Shown here piece by piece: positions 26,571-34,249 of a stretch of DNA of 64,000 nucleotides. Under the pieces are notes generated by a model, which was given only the letters and a program-made list of their open reading frames with translations, ran no database searches and was not told the origin of the DNA. How positions within the stretch are numbered: position 1 is the stretch's first letter; every line of letters begins with the position of its first letter. Source of the DNA: Tabrizicola sp. (lineage in GTDB: Bacteria > Pseudomonadota > Alphaproteobacteria > Rhodobacterales > Rhodobacteraceae); contig NZ_JALHQD010000001.1 in assembly GCF_022842145.1 (NCBI RefSeq), positions 192,127-256,126 on the forward strand. Direction: 5' to 3'. The position numbers and the translations under genes are program-made.

Positions 26571-26667
26571 GGCTTTCGTCCCGAAATGGTTTGTACCTTG
26601 GGAATGCCAGAAATTCTGCAATACTCCGACTCAGGAATTTCAAAGAAACGAAAGCTGAGCTTACATC

Positions 26668-27531
26668 ATGCGCTGGCGCGACCTGCCCTCTCTGTCTGCC
26701 CTGCGGGCCTTTGATGCCACGGCGCGCAGCGGTAGCTTCGCTGAGGCCGGGCGATTGCTGAATGTCACTCATGCGGCAGTTACCCAGGCAGTCAGGGGCC
26801 TGGAGGTGGAACTGGGCGTGGCTCTGGTACGGCGGGCGGGACGAACAGTTGCCCTGACCGGGGCGGGCGAGCAGTTGGCCCGAGCGCTGGACGACGGATT
26901 CGGCACGGTGGCGGCCGGGATCGCCAGCTTGCGCGAGACCGAGTCGCGACGGGTGGTGCGGGTCACCACGACGACCTTTATCGCCGAAACCCATGTCATG
27001 CCGCGGCTGCCGGAGTTCTGGGCCAAGCATCCCGGGATCGAGGTGGCGATGTCTCCAAGCCCGGCAAAGATCGATCTGGCGCGCGACGGGTTCGACATGG
27101 CGATCAGGGCGCTATCCGATGGCTGGGTAGAAGGGCCCGAGGAGGAGATCCGCCCGCTCTGCCGGTCGCAGGTGATCGCGGTCTGCGCACCTTCTCTGGC
27201 GGCTCAGGGTCTGCACCCGCAGGATATGCCCTGGGTGATTGGTGCGGACAAACACTGGGAACTGGCGGAGGTGGGAGGCACAGGCCTGGACGTTACCCGG
27301 CTGAAGCGGGTGGAAGTCGGAAGCCCGCATCTGGAGATGTCGGCCTGCCGGCAGGGGTTGGGAGCGGGGACGGCGACCGACATCATATGCCGGGCCGATC
27401 TGGAGGCCGGGCGGTTGATCAAACTACCGCTGACCGGGCTGCCGGTGGTCACCTATGCCGTCGTGCTGCCCCGGGGGCCACGGCGGGCAGCGGTGGAGGC
27501 CTTTGCGGACTGGCTGAAAACGATCTTCTGA
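26668..27531 (+). CDS. LysR-type transcriptional regulator (GcvA-like)
   Basis: A 287-residue regulator. The N-terminal winged helix (LPSLSALRAFDATARSGSFAEAGRLLNVTHAAVTQAVRGLE) has the GcvA/AmpR subgroup form, and a periplasmic-binding-like effector domain begins near residue 90 (RVVRVTTTTFIAE). Target and effector are unknown. The nearby RidA gene and the small minus-strand ORF are the closest candidates. It converges with the NYN-domain gene only 12 bases beyond its stop. Confidence 0.92.
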   Translation: MRWRDLPSLSALRAFDATARSGSFAEAGRLLNVTHAAVTQAVRGLEVELGVALVRRAGRTVALTGAGEQLARALDDGFGTVAAGIASLRETESRRVVRVTTTTFIAETHVMPRLPEFWAKHPGIEVAMSPSPAKIDLARDGFDMAIRALSDGWVEGPEEEIRPLCRSQVIAVCAPSLAAQGLHPQDMPWVIGADKHWELAEVGGTGLDVTRLKRVEVGSPHLEMSACRQGLGAGTATDIICRADLEAGRLIKLPLTGLPVVTYAVVLPRGPRRAAVEAFADWLKTIF

Positions 27532-27543
27532 TCTGGCCCTAGG

Positions 27544-28299
27544 TTACGCCTTATCGCGCACCACGAGGTGGTTGCCGTCGCCCTTCTGCACATCGAAGCG
27601 CCCGGTGCGCTTCAGGAGATCGGACAGTCGCGCGCTGCCGTAGCTGCGGCTGTCGAAATCCGGGTAAAGCTGGGTCAGCACCTGACCAAGCTGGCCGAGG
27701 GAATAGCTGTCCTCTTCGATGCCGATCTTCTTCATCGCGGCAAGGACCAGAGGGATCGCCTTGGAGGGGGGCTGCTTTTCGGACGCAGGTTCGACCGGTC
27801 TGGCCGTTTCCTTCGCAGTCCGCGCCGGATCGGCCGGACGGGAAGTCTCGGGCGATGCGGCGATGTTTTCCAGGAAGATGAAGCGGTTGCAGACCTTGCG
27901 CAGCGATTCGGGGGTTTTTTCCTCGCCCACGCCGATCACCTGCAGCCCGTCCTCGCGGATGCGGCTGGCAAGGCGGGTGAAGTCGCTGTCCGAGGAGACG
28001 AGGACGAAGCCATCGACCTTGCCCAGGTGCAGGATGTCCATCGCGTCGATGACAAGGCCGATGTCGCTGGCGTTCTTGCCCTTGGTGTTGGCGGACTGCT
28101 GGTGCATCACCAGGCCCAGGCTGCGGGCCTTTTCCTTCCACTGGGTCAGCGCCTGCGAAGACCAGTCGCCATAGACCCGCCGGACCGAGGGCTCGCCGTA
28201 GGTGGCAACTTCGTCCAGCACCGCCTCGATATGCCGGGCGGGGATGTTGTCGGCGTCGATCAGGACGGCAAGGCGGGGGGCGCGGGGGTCTGCAGGCAT
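27544..28299 (-). CDS. NYN domain (LabA-like) nuclease with C-terminal LOTUS/OST-HTH domain
   Basis: A 251-residue protein. The N-terminal NYN/PIN-like domain (AVLIDADNIPARHIEAVLDEV, SDIGLVIDAMDILH, VLVSSDSDFTRLASRI) holds the acidic residues typical of this RNase fold. A low-complexity linker (about 145-175) leads to an OST-HTH/LOTUS domain (AIPLVLAAMKKIGIEEDSYSLGQLGQ). Such proteins are thought to handle RNA; the target is unknown. The ATG at 28299 has GGAG upstream. It is the last gene of a minus-strand run that starts with adhC. Confidence 0.92.
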   Translation of the reverse strand: MPADPRAPRLAVLIDADNIPARHIEAVLDEVATYGEPSVRRVYGDWSSQALTQWKEKARSLGLVMHQQSANTKGKNASDIGLVIDAMDILHLGKVDGFVLVSSDSDFTRLASRIREDGLQVIGVGEEKTPESLRKVCNRFIFLENIAASPETSRPADPARTAKETARPVEPASEKQPPSKAIPLVLAAMKKIGIEEDSYSLGQLGQVLTQLYPDFDSRSYGSARLSDLLKRTGRFDVQKGDGNHLVVRDKA

Positions 28300-28350
28300 G
28301 GTGGCTCCTTTACCCGGACAGTCGCAGGTCACGGAGCAAGTGTCGAGAGA

Positions 28351-28731
28351 TCAGCCCCCCGGCACCTCGGCGCAGGTCGGGCCGGACAGCAGGGCCTGCA
28401 GGCGGTCGATCCGGGTCGGGTCGGTGTCGGTGATGACGAAGACCGCCTCGTTGATCGGGGCCTGGATGATCGGCTCCAGCACGGTTTCCGCGCAGATCCT
28501 GAGATCTCCGGTATCGCCGACATGCGCCGTGGTCAGGACCCGCATCGAAGCGTCGAAGCCGGGAGACAGACGGATGTAGAGCGCCGAGCCGCGGTCTTCG
28601 TCGATGCGGCGGGTGGACAGGATGTCGGCGGACTGGGCGTCCAGCCGGTCGGCCCCGAAGACCAAAGACAGGCGCGGAGGCTCGGCCCAGGCGGGGGTGG
28701 CGAGAAGCGCAAAGACTGGTGCAAGGCGCAT
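28351..28731 (-). CDS. Secreted protein resembling the SecD P1 head subdomain
   Basis: A 126-residue protein with a signal peptide (MRLAPVFALLATPAWA). The mature part resembles the periplasmic P1 head region of SecD: a SALYIRLSPGF strand, MRVLTTAHVGDTGDLRICAETVLEPIIQAPI (compare the SecD LTxxxVGxxxAIxxDGxVxxAPxI pattern) and VFVITD. No membrane domain is attached, so it is not a translocase subunit. The role is unknown. The ATG at 28731 follows GGGACCCC; one at 28755 is possible. Two Cys residues remain in the mature form. Confidence 0.65.
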   Translation of the reverse strand: MRLAPVFALLATPAWAEPPRLSLVFGADRLDAQSADILSTRRIDEDRGSALYIRLSPGFDASMRVLTTAHVGDTGDLRICAETVLEPIIQAPINEAVFVITDTDPTRIDRLQALLSGPTCAEVPGG

Positions 28732-28784
28732 GGGGTCCCTTTCCGGCTTCTGCATAGGATAGCGGTGGCGGGACATCCGGCAAG

Positions 28785-29255
28785 TCAGGCGATCAGCGGC
28801 AGGGCCTTGGCGGTCAGGGCGCGAAGTGCGGACTCCGGTGGCAGCGACAGGAGAAGACCGCGCTGACCGGCGTTGATCCAGACGCGCGGCGCTGTGCAGG
28901 CGGTGGCTTCGACTGCCGTCGGGACCGCGCGCTTCTGCCCGAAGGGAGAGATGCCGCCGACGTGGTAGCCGGTCAGTTTCTCGGCCTTTGGGACGGGCAT
29001 CATGGCGGCGGATTTTCCCCCGAAGGCGGCGGCGACGCGCTTCATCGACAGTTGCCGGTCCGAGGGGATGACGCAGCAGGCCGGCCTGCCGTCAACCTCG
29101 ACCATCAGGGTTTTCAGCATCACCGAGGGGTCGATCCCCAGCGCCTGCGCGGCTTGCAGCCCCGTCGCCTCGGCCTTGGGGTCGTAAGCGTAGGGGTGGA
29201 GCGTGACCTCGATCCCAAGGGTGGCCAAGGCGCGAAGGGCGGGCGTCGAGGTCAT
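28785..29255 (-). CDS. ybaK: Cys-tRNA(Pro)/aminoacyl-tRNA deacylase, YbaK type
   Basis: A 156-residue editing protein of the YbaK/ProX family, which clears mischarged tRNAs (Cys-tRNAPro in the YbaK group). Typical are LHPYAYDP near the N-terminus, AQALGIDPSVMLKTLMVEV with the catalytic Lys, a KRVAAAFGGKSA segment and the GYHVGGISPFGQKR loop. The start at 29255 lies five bases after the stop of the upstream membrane protein gene, so the genes are probably co-transcribed. Confidence 0.93.
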   Translation of the reverse strand: MTSTPALRALATLGIEVTLHPYAYDPKAEATGLQAAQALGIDPSVMLKTLMVEVDGRPACCVIPSDRQLSMKRVAAAFGGKSAAMMPVPKAEKLTGYHVGGISPFGQKRAVPTAVEATACTAPRVWINAGQRGLLLSLPPESALRALTAKALPLIA

Positions 29256-29260
29256 GGGGC

Positions 29261-30022
29261 CTACCCGACCACCGAGCTTGCGATATGGGGACCAAAGATG
29301 CGGGCCTGGGCCAGAACCGCGGCGTAGAAGGTCCAGTGCAGGACGAAGGCGGCGGCAAGGCCGAAGCGGGTCTTCAGGATCAGGCGCGGCAGGATCAGGC
29401 CAAAGGCGGTGGCAGCGACGATGAACATGATGACGGCACGTGGCGGGATGCCCGAGAAGGCGAGCAAAATGTGCATTCCGCCGAAGAGAAGTGCCGCGAA
29501 GATCGAGATTGTGCGCAGCGGCAGACCGTCGAGGGACAGGCTGACGATCAGTGCCAGAACCAGAAGCTGCTGGAACACGATCTCGACGGTCTTCGGGAAG
29601 AAATAGGCGGGCGTGGCGATCAGAAGGTCGGGCGGCTCGCCCAGGTCGGCAGGCCAGGTGGCCTCTGGCAGTGCGGGCAGGCCCCAGTGCAGGAAAACAA
29701 GGATCAGGGCGAAAGTGGCGGTCCAGATCAGCGCGGCCAGCACCCGGTTCCGCAGGGTCGGAAACGGTCCGTCGGCGTTCCAGCGGCTGTAGAGCGGCCA
29801 GAAGACGATGGCAGCAAGGCCGGACCAGAAGAGGTAGAAGGTCGCGACCGGCATCGGGTTCAGGTTGTAGTCCATGCCGACGCCCAAGCTGGGCAGACCG
29901 AAGTAGTAGCCGAGGTCCGAGATCAGCCAGAACCCCGCCAGCCAGCCAAGGACCCGGACCTGCCGGCGTTTCCACGGCCCCGCGGGCAGGGCCGTGGTCA
30001 CATGTGCCGAGGCCGTGCTCAA
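29261..30022 (-). CDS. CPBP-like membrane protein with altered catalytic motifs
   Basis: A 253-residue protein with six to eight hydrophobic segments. Three motifs recall the CPBP (CAAX protease/bacteriocin-processing) family: VEIVFQQL where an active enzyme has EExxFRG, FGGMHILL (FxxxH) and LHWTFYA (HWxxN-like). The first Glu and the Arg of motif 1 are replaced, so proteolysis is uncertain. I placed the start at the TTG of 30022, which overlaps the adhC stop (TTGA). A GTG at 30001 is the alternative, and neither has a clear ribosome-binding site. It lies between adhC and ybaK on one strand. Confidence 0.65.
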   Translation of the reverse strand: MSTASAHVTTALPAGPWKRRQVRVLGWLAGFWLISDLGYYFGLPSLGVGMDYNLNPMPVATFYLFWSGLAAIVFWPLYSRWNADGPFPTLRNRVLAALIWTATFALILVFLHWGLPALPEATWPADLGEPPDLLIATPAYFFPKTVEIVFQQLLVLALIVSLSLDGLPLRTISIFAALLFGGMHILLAFSGIPPRAVIMFIVAATAFGLILPRLILKTRFGLAAAFVLHWTFYAAVLAQARIFGPHIASSVVG

Positions 30023-31155
30023 TAAACGACCACGGCCCGGATCGACTTGCCCGCGTGCATCAGGTCGAAGCCTTCGTTGATACGCTCCAGGGGCAGGATG
30101 TGGGTGATCATGCTGTCGATCTCGATCTTTCCGTCCATGTACCAGTCGACGATCTTCGGCACATCGGTGCGGCCGCGCGCGCCGCCGAACGCCGTGCCTT
30201 TCCAGACCCGCCCGGTGACCAGCTGGAAGGGACGCGTTTCGATGACCGCGCCCGCGGGGGCGACGCCGATGATGATCGACTGGCCCCAGCCGCGGTGGGT
30301 GCATTCCAGCGCGTCGCGCATTACCTTGACGTTGCCGGTGCAGTCGAAGGAGTAGTCCGCGCCGCCGATCTTGTCGAAAGGCGTTTTCGTCAGGTCGACG
30401 ATCGCCTGGACGACCGAAGTGCCCTCGGGCAGTTCCTTGGGGTTGACGAAGTGGGTCATCCCGAACTTCTCGCCCCAGGCCTTCTTGTCGTTGTTGAGGT
30501 CGACACCGATGATCATGTCGGCCCCGGCCATCTTCAGGCCTTGGATCACATTCAACCCGATGCCGCCGAGGCCAAAGACCACGGCCTTCGCTCCGATCTC
30601 GACCTGCGCGGTGTTGAGGACCGCGCCGATGCCGGTGGTGACCCCGCAGCCGATGTAGCAGATCTTGTCGAAGGGCGCGTCATCGCGGACCTTGGCCAGG
30701 GCGATTTCCGGCATCACGGTGTGCTGGGCGAAGGTGGAGCAGCCCATGTAGTGATAGATCGGCGTGCCATCCAGCATCGAGAACCGGGTGGTGCCGTCCG
30801 GCATCAGGCCCTGGCCCTGCGTGGCGCGGATCGCGGTGCAGAGGTTGGTCTTGCGCGACAGGCAGGACGGGCATTCGCGGCATTCGGGGGTGTAGAGCGG
30901 GATCACGTGATCGCCCGGTTTCAGCGATTTGACCCCGGGGCCGCACTTGACCACCACGCCCGCGCCTTCATGACCCAGGATCGAGGGGAAGATGCCTTCG
31001 GGGTCCGCGCCCGAGAGGGTGAATTCGTCGGTGTGGCAGATGCCGGTGGCCTTGATCTCGATCAGCACCTCGCCTTCCCTGGGGTCGTCGAGATTGACCT
31101 CCATGACCTGCAACGGCTGGCCTGCGGCGACGGCAACGGCGGCACGGGTGCGCAT
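30019..31155 (-). CDS. frmA: S-(hydroxymethyl)glutathione dehydrogenase (class III alcohol dehydrogenase)
   Basis: A 378-residue zinc enzyme that oxidises the glutathione adduct of formaldehyde. Catalytic zinc ligands lie in GICHTDEFTLSG and ILGHEGAGVV. The structural zinc Cys set is CRECPSCLSRKTNLC. The NAD-binding fold is AVVFGLGGIGLNVIQGL. Length and the N-terminal RAAVAVAAGQPLQVMEV fit the family closely. The ATG at 31155 has a strong GGGAGGA upstream. It leads the minus-strand run and diverges from the I78 lipoprotein genes. No frmR or gfa gene lies next to it. Confidence 0.97.
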   Translation of the reverse strand: MRTRAAVAVAAGQPLQVMEVNLDDPREGEVLIEIKATGICHTDEFTLSGADPEGIFPSILGHEGAGVVVKCGPGVKSLKPGDHVIPLYTPECRECPSCLSRKTNLCTAIRATQGQGLMPDGTTRFSMLDGTPIYHYMGCSTFAQHTVMPEIALAKVRDDAPFDKICYIGCGVTTGIGAVLNTAQVEIGAKAVVFGLGGIGLNVIQGLKMAGADMIIGVDLNNDKKAWGEKFGMTHFVNPKELPEGTSVVQAIVDLTKTPFDKIGGADYSFDCTGNVKVMRDALECTHRGWGQSIIIGVAPAGAVIETRPFQLVTGRVWKGTAFGGARGRTDVPKIVDWYMDGKIEIDSMITHILPLERINEGFDLMHAGKSIRAVVVY

Positions 31156-31248
31156 CTGATATTCCTCCCTTCAAGATTTCCCGGAACCTGTGCCAATCTG
31201 GGGCGTAAAGCAATGCGGGATTCGACCCCGCCACATGAGGATACGACC

Positions 31249-31530
31249 ATGAAACGTGCCTTTTCGCTGCTGCTTTGCGCCCCGCTGCTGCTCTCGGCCT
31301 GCGTGATGGAGCCGGTGCCGACCCGACCCGCCGACAATCTGGCAAGCTGTGGAGCGGACGACCTGCAGTATCTGGTCGGCCGGCCCGGCGTGCTCCTGGA
31401 CGGGATGCGCTTCAGCCAGGACGTGCGGGTGATCCAGTACGGCATGGCGGTGACGATGGACTACAACCCCACCCGGCTGAACTTCTGGCTGGACCGCCGC
31501 GACGTGATCGAGCGCGTGACCTGTGGCTAA
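31249..31530 (+). CDS. I78-family peptidase inhibitor-like lipoprotein (first copy)
   Basis: A 93-residue lipoprotein with signal MKRAFSLLLCAPLLLSAC (lipobox LLSAC). The mature part matches the I78 inhibitor family: CGADDLQYLVGRPG, then the tail VTMDYNPTRLNFWLDRRDVIERVTCG, whose two Cys residues normally form a disulfide. I78 proteins inhibit serine proteases; here the target would be periplasmic. The ATG at 31249 was chosen because the signal peptide starts there, although the frame is open far upstream. Its stop overlaps the next copy by eight bases. Confidence 0.88.
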   Translation: MKRAFSLLLCAPLLLSACVMEPVPTRPADNLASCGADDLQYLVGRPGVLLDGMRFSQDVRVIQYGMAVTMDYNPTRLNFWLDRRDVIERVTCG

Positions 31531-31777
31531 ACCCGCACTGGTGCTTCTTGTGCTGGGGCTGGCGGCCTGCGTCGCCGTGCCCAAGGAGAATGCCTGCGGT
31601 GCAGCCGGAATGCAGGACCTGGTCGGAAGGGACGATGCGGTTCTGGCCGCGATGACCTTTCCGCAGGGCACCCGGCTGATCTACCCCGGGACCCCCGTGA
31701 CCGAGGATTACCGCCCCGACCGGCTGAACATCGACATCGACCCGTCCGGTACCATCACCGGGGTCTGGTGCGGATAA
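31523..31777 (+). CDS. I78-family peptidase inhibitor-like lipoprotein (second copy)
   Basis: An 84-residue paralogue of the preceding gene, starting at a GTG inside it. The lipobox is LGLAAC. The core keeps CGAAGMQDLVGR, VTEDYRPDRLNIDID and a terminal VWCG, so the disulfide-forming Cys pair and the DYxPxRLN motif are retained while the rest has diverged strongly. The pair is a tandem duplication. An intrinsic terminator follows directly. Confidence 0.86.
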   Translation: MAKPALVLLVLGLAACVAVPKENACGAAGMQDLVGRDDAVLAAMTFPQGTRLIYPGTPVTEDYRPDRLNIDIDPSGTITGVWCG

Positions 31778-31814
31778 GAAAAAAGGCCCCGGTCGCGCGG
31801 ACCGGGGCCTTTTC
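31778..31814. terminator. Bidirectional rho-independent terminator
   Basis: AAAAAAGGCCCCGGTC and its complement ACCGGGGCCTTTTC form a GC-rich stem with A- and T-runs on the two sides. It lies between the I78 pair and the converging cytochrome c' gene, so it can stop both transcripts. Confidence 0.88.
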
Positions 31815-31834
31815 GGTTCGGCGTGGGGCAGAGG

Positions 31835-32278
31835 TTACTGCTTCATCACGCGGAATTCGGTGTGGCAATCCTTGCAGGTGCCGCCAAGTGCGCCCATGCC
31901 GGCGCCGATCGATTCAGCCGAGGCGACATCCATCGCGCCCGCTGCATCGCCCAGTGCCTTGGCATCGGCCAGGAAGTCATCCCAGTTCGCCCAGATCTCG
32001 GGCTTGGCTTCCGAAGCCGGGTCGGCCGCGCCCTGCTCCTTGAAGGTTTCCTCGATCTTGGCAGCCGCCTCGATGATGGCGGCCTTGGCGCCTTCGGCGG
32101 CGGCGGCGTCATGGGCGGTCTCGCCCTTGGCCATGCCACCAAGGATGCCGGTGTTCTTGCCGATGGTCTTCATCAGATCCGAGCGCGCGATGGCATTCGG
32201 ATCGGTGCGGTCTCCTTCGGCGTAGGCCGCTCCTGCGACAAGGAGTGCGCCGATTACTGCGGCTTTCACGAACTTCAT
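31835..32278 (-). CDS. Cytochrome c' family protein (class II cytochrome c)
   Basis: A 147-residue periplasmic four-helix haem protein. A signal peptide (MKFVKAAVIGALLVAGAAYA) is followed by four amphipathic helices. The haem site CKDCH stands near the C-terminus, as in class II cytochromes (cytochrome c' or c-556). A Met in the first helix (SDLMKTIGKN) sits where the c-556 group has its sixth ligand, so the coordination state is open. AGGGAG precedes the ATG at 32278. It could serve NO binding or electron transfer. Confidence 0.93.
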   Translation of the reverse strand: MKFVKAAVIGALLVAGAAYAEGDRTDPNAIARSDLMKTIGKNTGILGGMAKGETAHDAAAAEGAKAAIIEAAAKIEETFKEQGAADPASEAKPEIWANWDDFLADAKALGDAAGAMDVASAESIGAGMGALGGTCKDCHTEFRVMKQ

Positions 32279-32416
32279 GTACTGGCTCCCTCGTTGGCTA
32301 GCCCGGCCACTATAGGCGCGGCATTCCGTCGCGGTAGCCGCCGCGTTGTGCTCTCACGCACTTGTCATCTGCGGTGGTGCGGGACTCGACAGGCTCGCGG
32401 CGGGGTGGCATCCTGT

Positions 32417-32431
32417 GAACGTATCATGAAC
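32417..32431. promoter_or_regulatory. LexA (SOS) box of the alphaproteobacterial type
   Basis: GAACGTATCATGAAC is GAAC-N7-GAAC, that is GTTC-N7-GTTC on the other strand, the known LexA site of Rhodobacter and Rhizobium relatives. It ends two bases before the first ATG of imuB, so bound LexA would cover the start of the gene. An SOS role of imuB is well established in this group. Confidence 0.88.
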
Positions 32432-32433
32432 AT

Positions 32434-34122
32434 ATGAGTCGGACGATGGCGGGTCGCCGCATCCTTTCCCTTTGGTTCCCGCGTCTTGCGGCCGAACGCG
32501 TTCAGCGGCACCGCGCCGATACGGTGCCGGTCCCGCTGGCCGTCGTGGGCGACCGAAACGGCGCACAGGTGCTGGTCTCTGTCTCGGTCGAGGCCGAGGG
32601 TGCGGGTCTTTCGCTGGGCCAGCCCCTGCGCGATGCGACCGCGATCTGCCCTGCCCTGCTGACCGTACCCGCCGACCCCCTGACCGAGGCGCGCTTTCTT
32701 CTGACGCTGCGCCGCTGGGCCGGGCGCTTCTCGCCCTGGGTGGCCGAGGAGCCTCCTGCCGGGCTGATGATCGACCTGACCGGGGCCGCGCATCTGCATG
32801 GCGGGGAAGAGGGCGTGCTGGCCCAGGTGGCCGAGGATTGCGAAAACCTGGGGCTGACGGTGCGCGCGGCCATCGCCGACACGCCGGGCGCGGCCTGGGG
32901 GCTGGCGCGCTATTCCGGGGGCGACCTTGGCACGGTGCGCTCGGGCGATGCCATCGACCAGGAGGCGCGGGCGACCCGGTCGCGCGCGGTGAAGCGCCGG
33001 GGGTGGGAGCGCGGCGGCGGTGCCCCCCGGCCGGTGGCGGCGCGCGGAGCCGAGGCGGCGGTGATCTCGCCCCCCGGCCGGCTGCATGAGGCGCTGTCGG
33101 GTCTGCCGCTGGCCGCGCTGCGGCTGGACGCGGACGTGGTCGACCGGCTGATGCGGCTGGGCCTGCGCCGGGTGGGTGACATCATGGGCCTGCCGCGCGC
33201 CGCGCTCGCCCGGCGGTTCGGGGCCGATACGCTGCGCCGTCTGGACCAGGCGATGGGGCTTGAGCCGGAACCGGTCAGCCCCGCCCGCCCGCCGATGCAT
33301 TTCGCGGTGCGCCTGACGTTGCCTGAGCCGATCGGGTTGCGCACGGACGTCGAGGCGGCGCTGGACCGCCTGCTGCCACCCTTCTGCGACAAGTTGCGCG
33401 CCAAGGGTCGCGGTGTGCGGCGGGTGCTGTTCCAGGGCTTCCGGGCCGATGGCGGGGTGGCGTCCGTGGAGATCGGCCTTGCCCGCGCCGCCGACAGCCC
33501 CGACCGCATCCGCCCGCTTCTGCACCTGAAGCTGGACCAGATCGACGCCGGGTTCGGGATCGACTGCCTGCGGCTGGAGGCGCTGGCGACCGAGGCCGTC
33601 AGTGCCGTCCAGCACCGCGGGCAGCTGGAAGTGACGGCGCAGGCGCTGGCCAATGCCGGGCGGGTCACGGCAGGCTCGGCCCAGGCGCTGGAGGATCTGA
33701 TCGGCCGCCTTGGCGCAAGGCTCGGGACCGAGGCGGTCTTGCGCCTGCATCCCGCCGACAGCCATGTGCCGGCAAAGTCCGCGAAGCTGCTGATGGCCGC
33801 CTGGAGCCAGCCGCATGACGGGCCCTGGCCCGCGCCCCCTGCCCCGCGCCCGTTGGTGATGTTCCGCCCCGAACCGGTGGAAGCGCCCGAGACGCGCGAC
33901 CTGCCCGCCCGTTTTCGCTGGCGCCGCCGCGACTGCGCCGTGCGGATGGCGGTGGGACCAGAGCGGCTGCAACCCGAATGGTGGTTCGAGGACCCCGACT
34001 GGCGCGGCGGTACCCGTGATTACTGGCGGGTCGAGACGGAAGGGGGCGAGCGGCTGTGGCTCTTCTACGGCCAGGGCGGGGCCGTCACCGACCAGTGGTA
34101 CTGCGAAGGCACCTTCGCCTGA
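32434..34122 (+). CDS. imuB: ImuB-type Y-family DNA polymerase-like protein (mutagenic repair accessory)
   Basis: A 562-residue Y-family polymerase homologue of the ImuB group, which links the translesion polymerase DnaE2 to the sliding clamp. The two catalytic acid motifs of active DinB enzymes are replaced: the N-terminus reads ILSLWFPRLAAERV and the second motif MIDLTGAAHLHGG, as in ImuB. A helix-hairpin region (RVGDIMGLPRAALARRFG) and a C-terminal little-finger-like part follow. Because the LexA box touches the first ATG, translation may begin at the second ATG (32446). The usual partners imuA and dnaE2 are not adjacent here. Confidence 0.9.
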   Translation: MSRTMAGRRILSLWFPRLAAERVQRHRADTVPVPLAVVGDRNGAQVLVSVSVEAEGAGLSLGQPLRDATAICPALLTVPADPLTEARFLLTLRRWAGRFSPWVAEEPPAGLMIDLTGAAHLHGGEEGVLAQVAEDCENLGLTVRAAIADTPGAAWGLARYSGGDLGTVRSGDAIDQEARATRSRAVKRRGWERGGGAPRPVAARGAEAAVISPPGRLHEALSGLPLAALRLDADVVDRLMRLGLRRVGDIMGLPRAALARRFGADTLRRLDQAMGLEPEPVSPARPPMHFAVRLTLPEPIGLRTDVEAALDRLLPPFCDKLRAKGRGVRRVLFQGFRADGGVASVEIGLARAADSPDRIRPLLHLKLDQIDAGFGIDCLRLEALATEAVSAVQHRGQLEVTAQALANAGRVTAGSAQALEDLIGRLGARLGTEAVLRLHPADSHVPAKSAKLLMAAWSQPHDGPWPAPPAPRPLVMFRPEPVEAPETRDLPARFRWRRRDCAVRMAVGPERLQPEWWFEDPDWRGGTRDYWRVETEGGERLWLFYGQGGAVTDQWYCEGTFA

Positions 34123-34131
34123 CGCCGGCCC

Positions 34132-34198
34132 CCGGAGTTTTCAAAAACTCCGGACCGGAGCCTTTGAAGGCTCCGACACGATTTCTTCGAAGAAATCG
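34132..34198. repeat. Three consecutive short palindromes between imuB and rpoN
   Basis: Three near-perfect hairpins stand in a row: CCGGAGTTTT-CA-AAAACTCCGG (34132-34153), CGGAGCCTT-TG-AAGGCTCCG (34156-34175) and CGATTTCTTCGAAGAAATCG (34179-34198). Each has a different sequence. They fill most of the gap after imuB and could act as a compound terminator or mRNA end-protector. Confidence 0.8.
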
Positions 34199-34249
34199 GC
34201 TGCGCGCTGAACGCTTGCGACATCGGCCCATCCATGGGAACCAGTCTCC

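Noticed and set aside
34132-34198. CRISPR-like repeat array
   Set aside because: The three palindromes differ in sequence and have no spacers of uniform length, and no cas genes are near.
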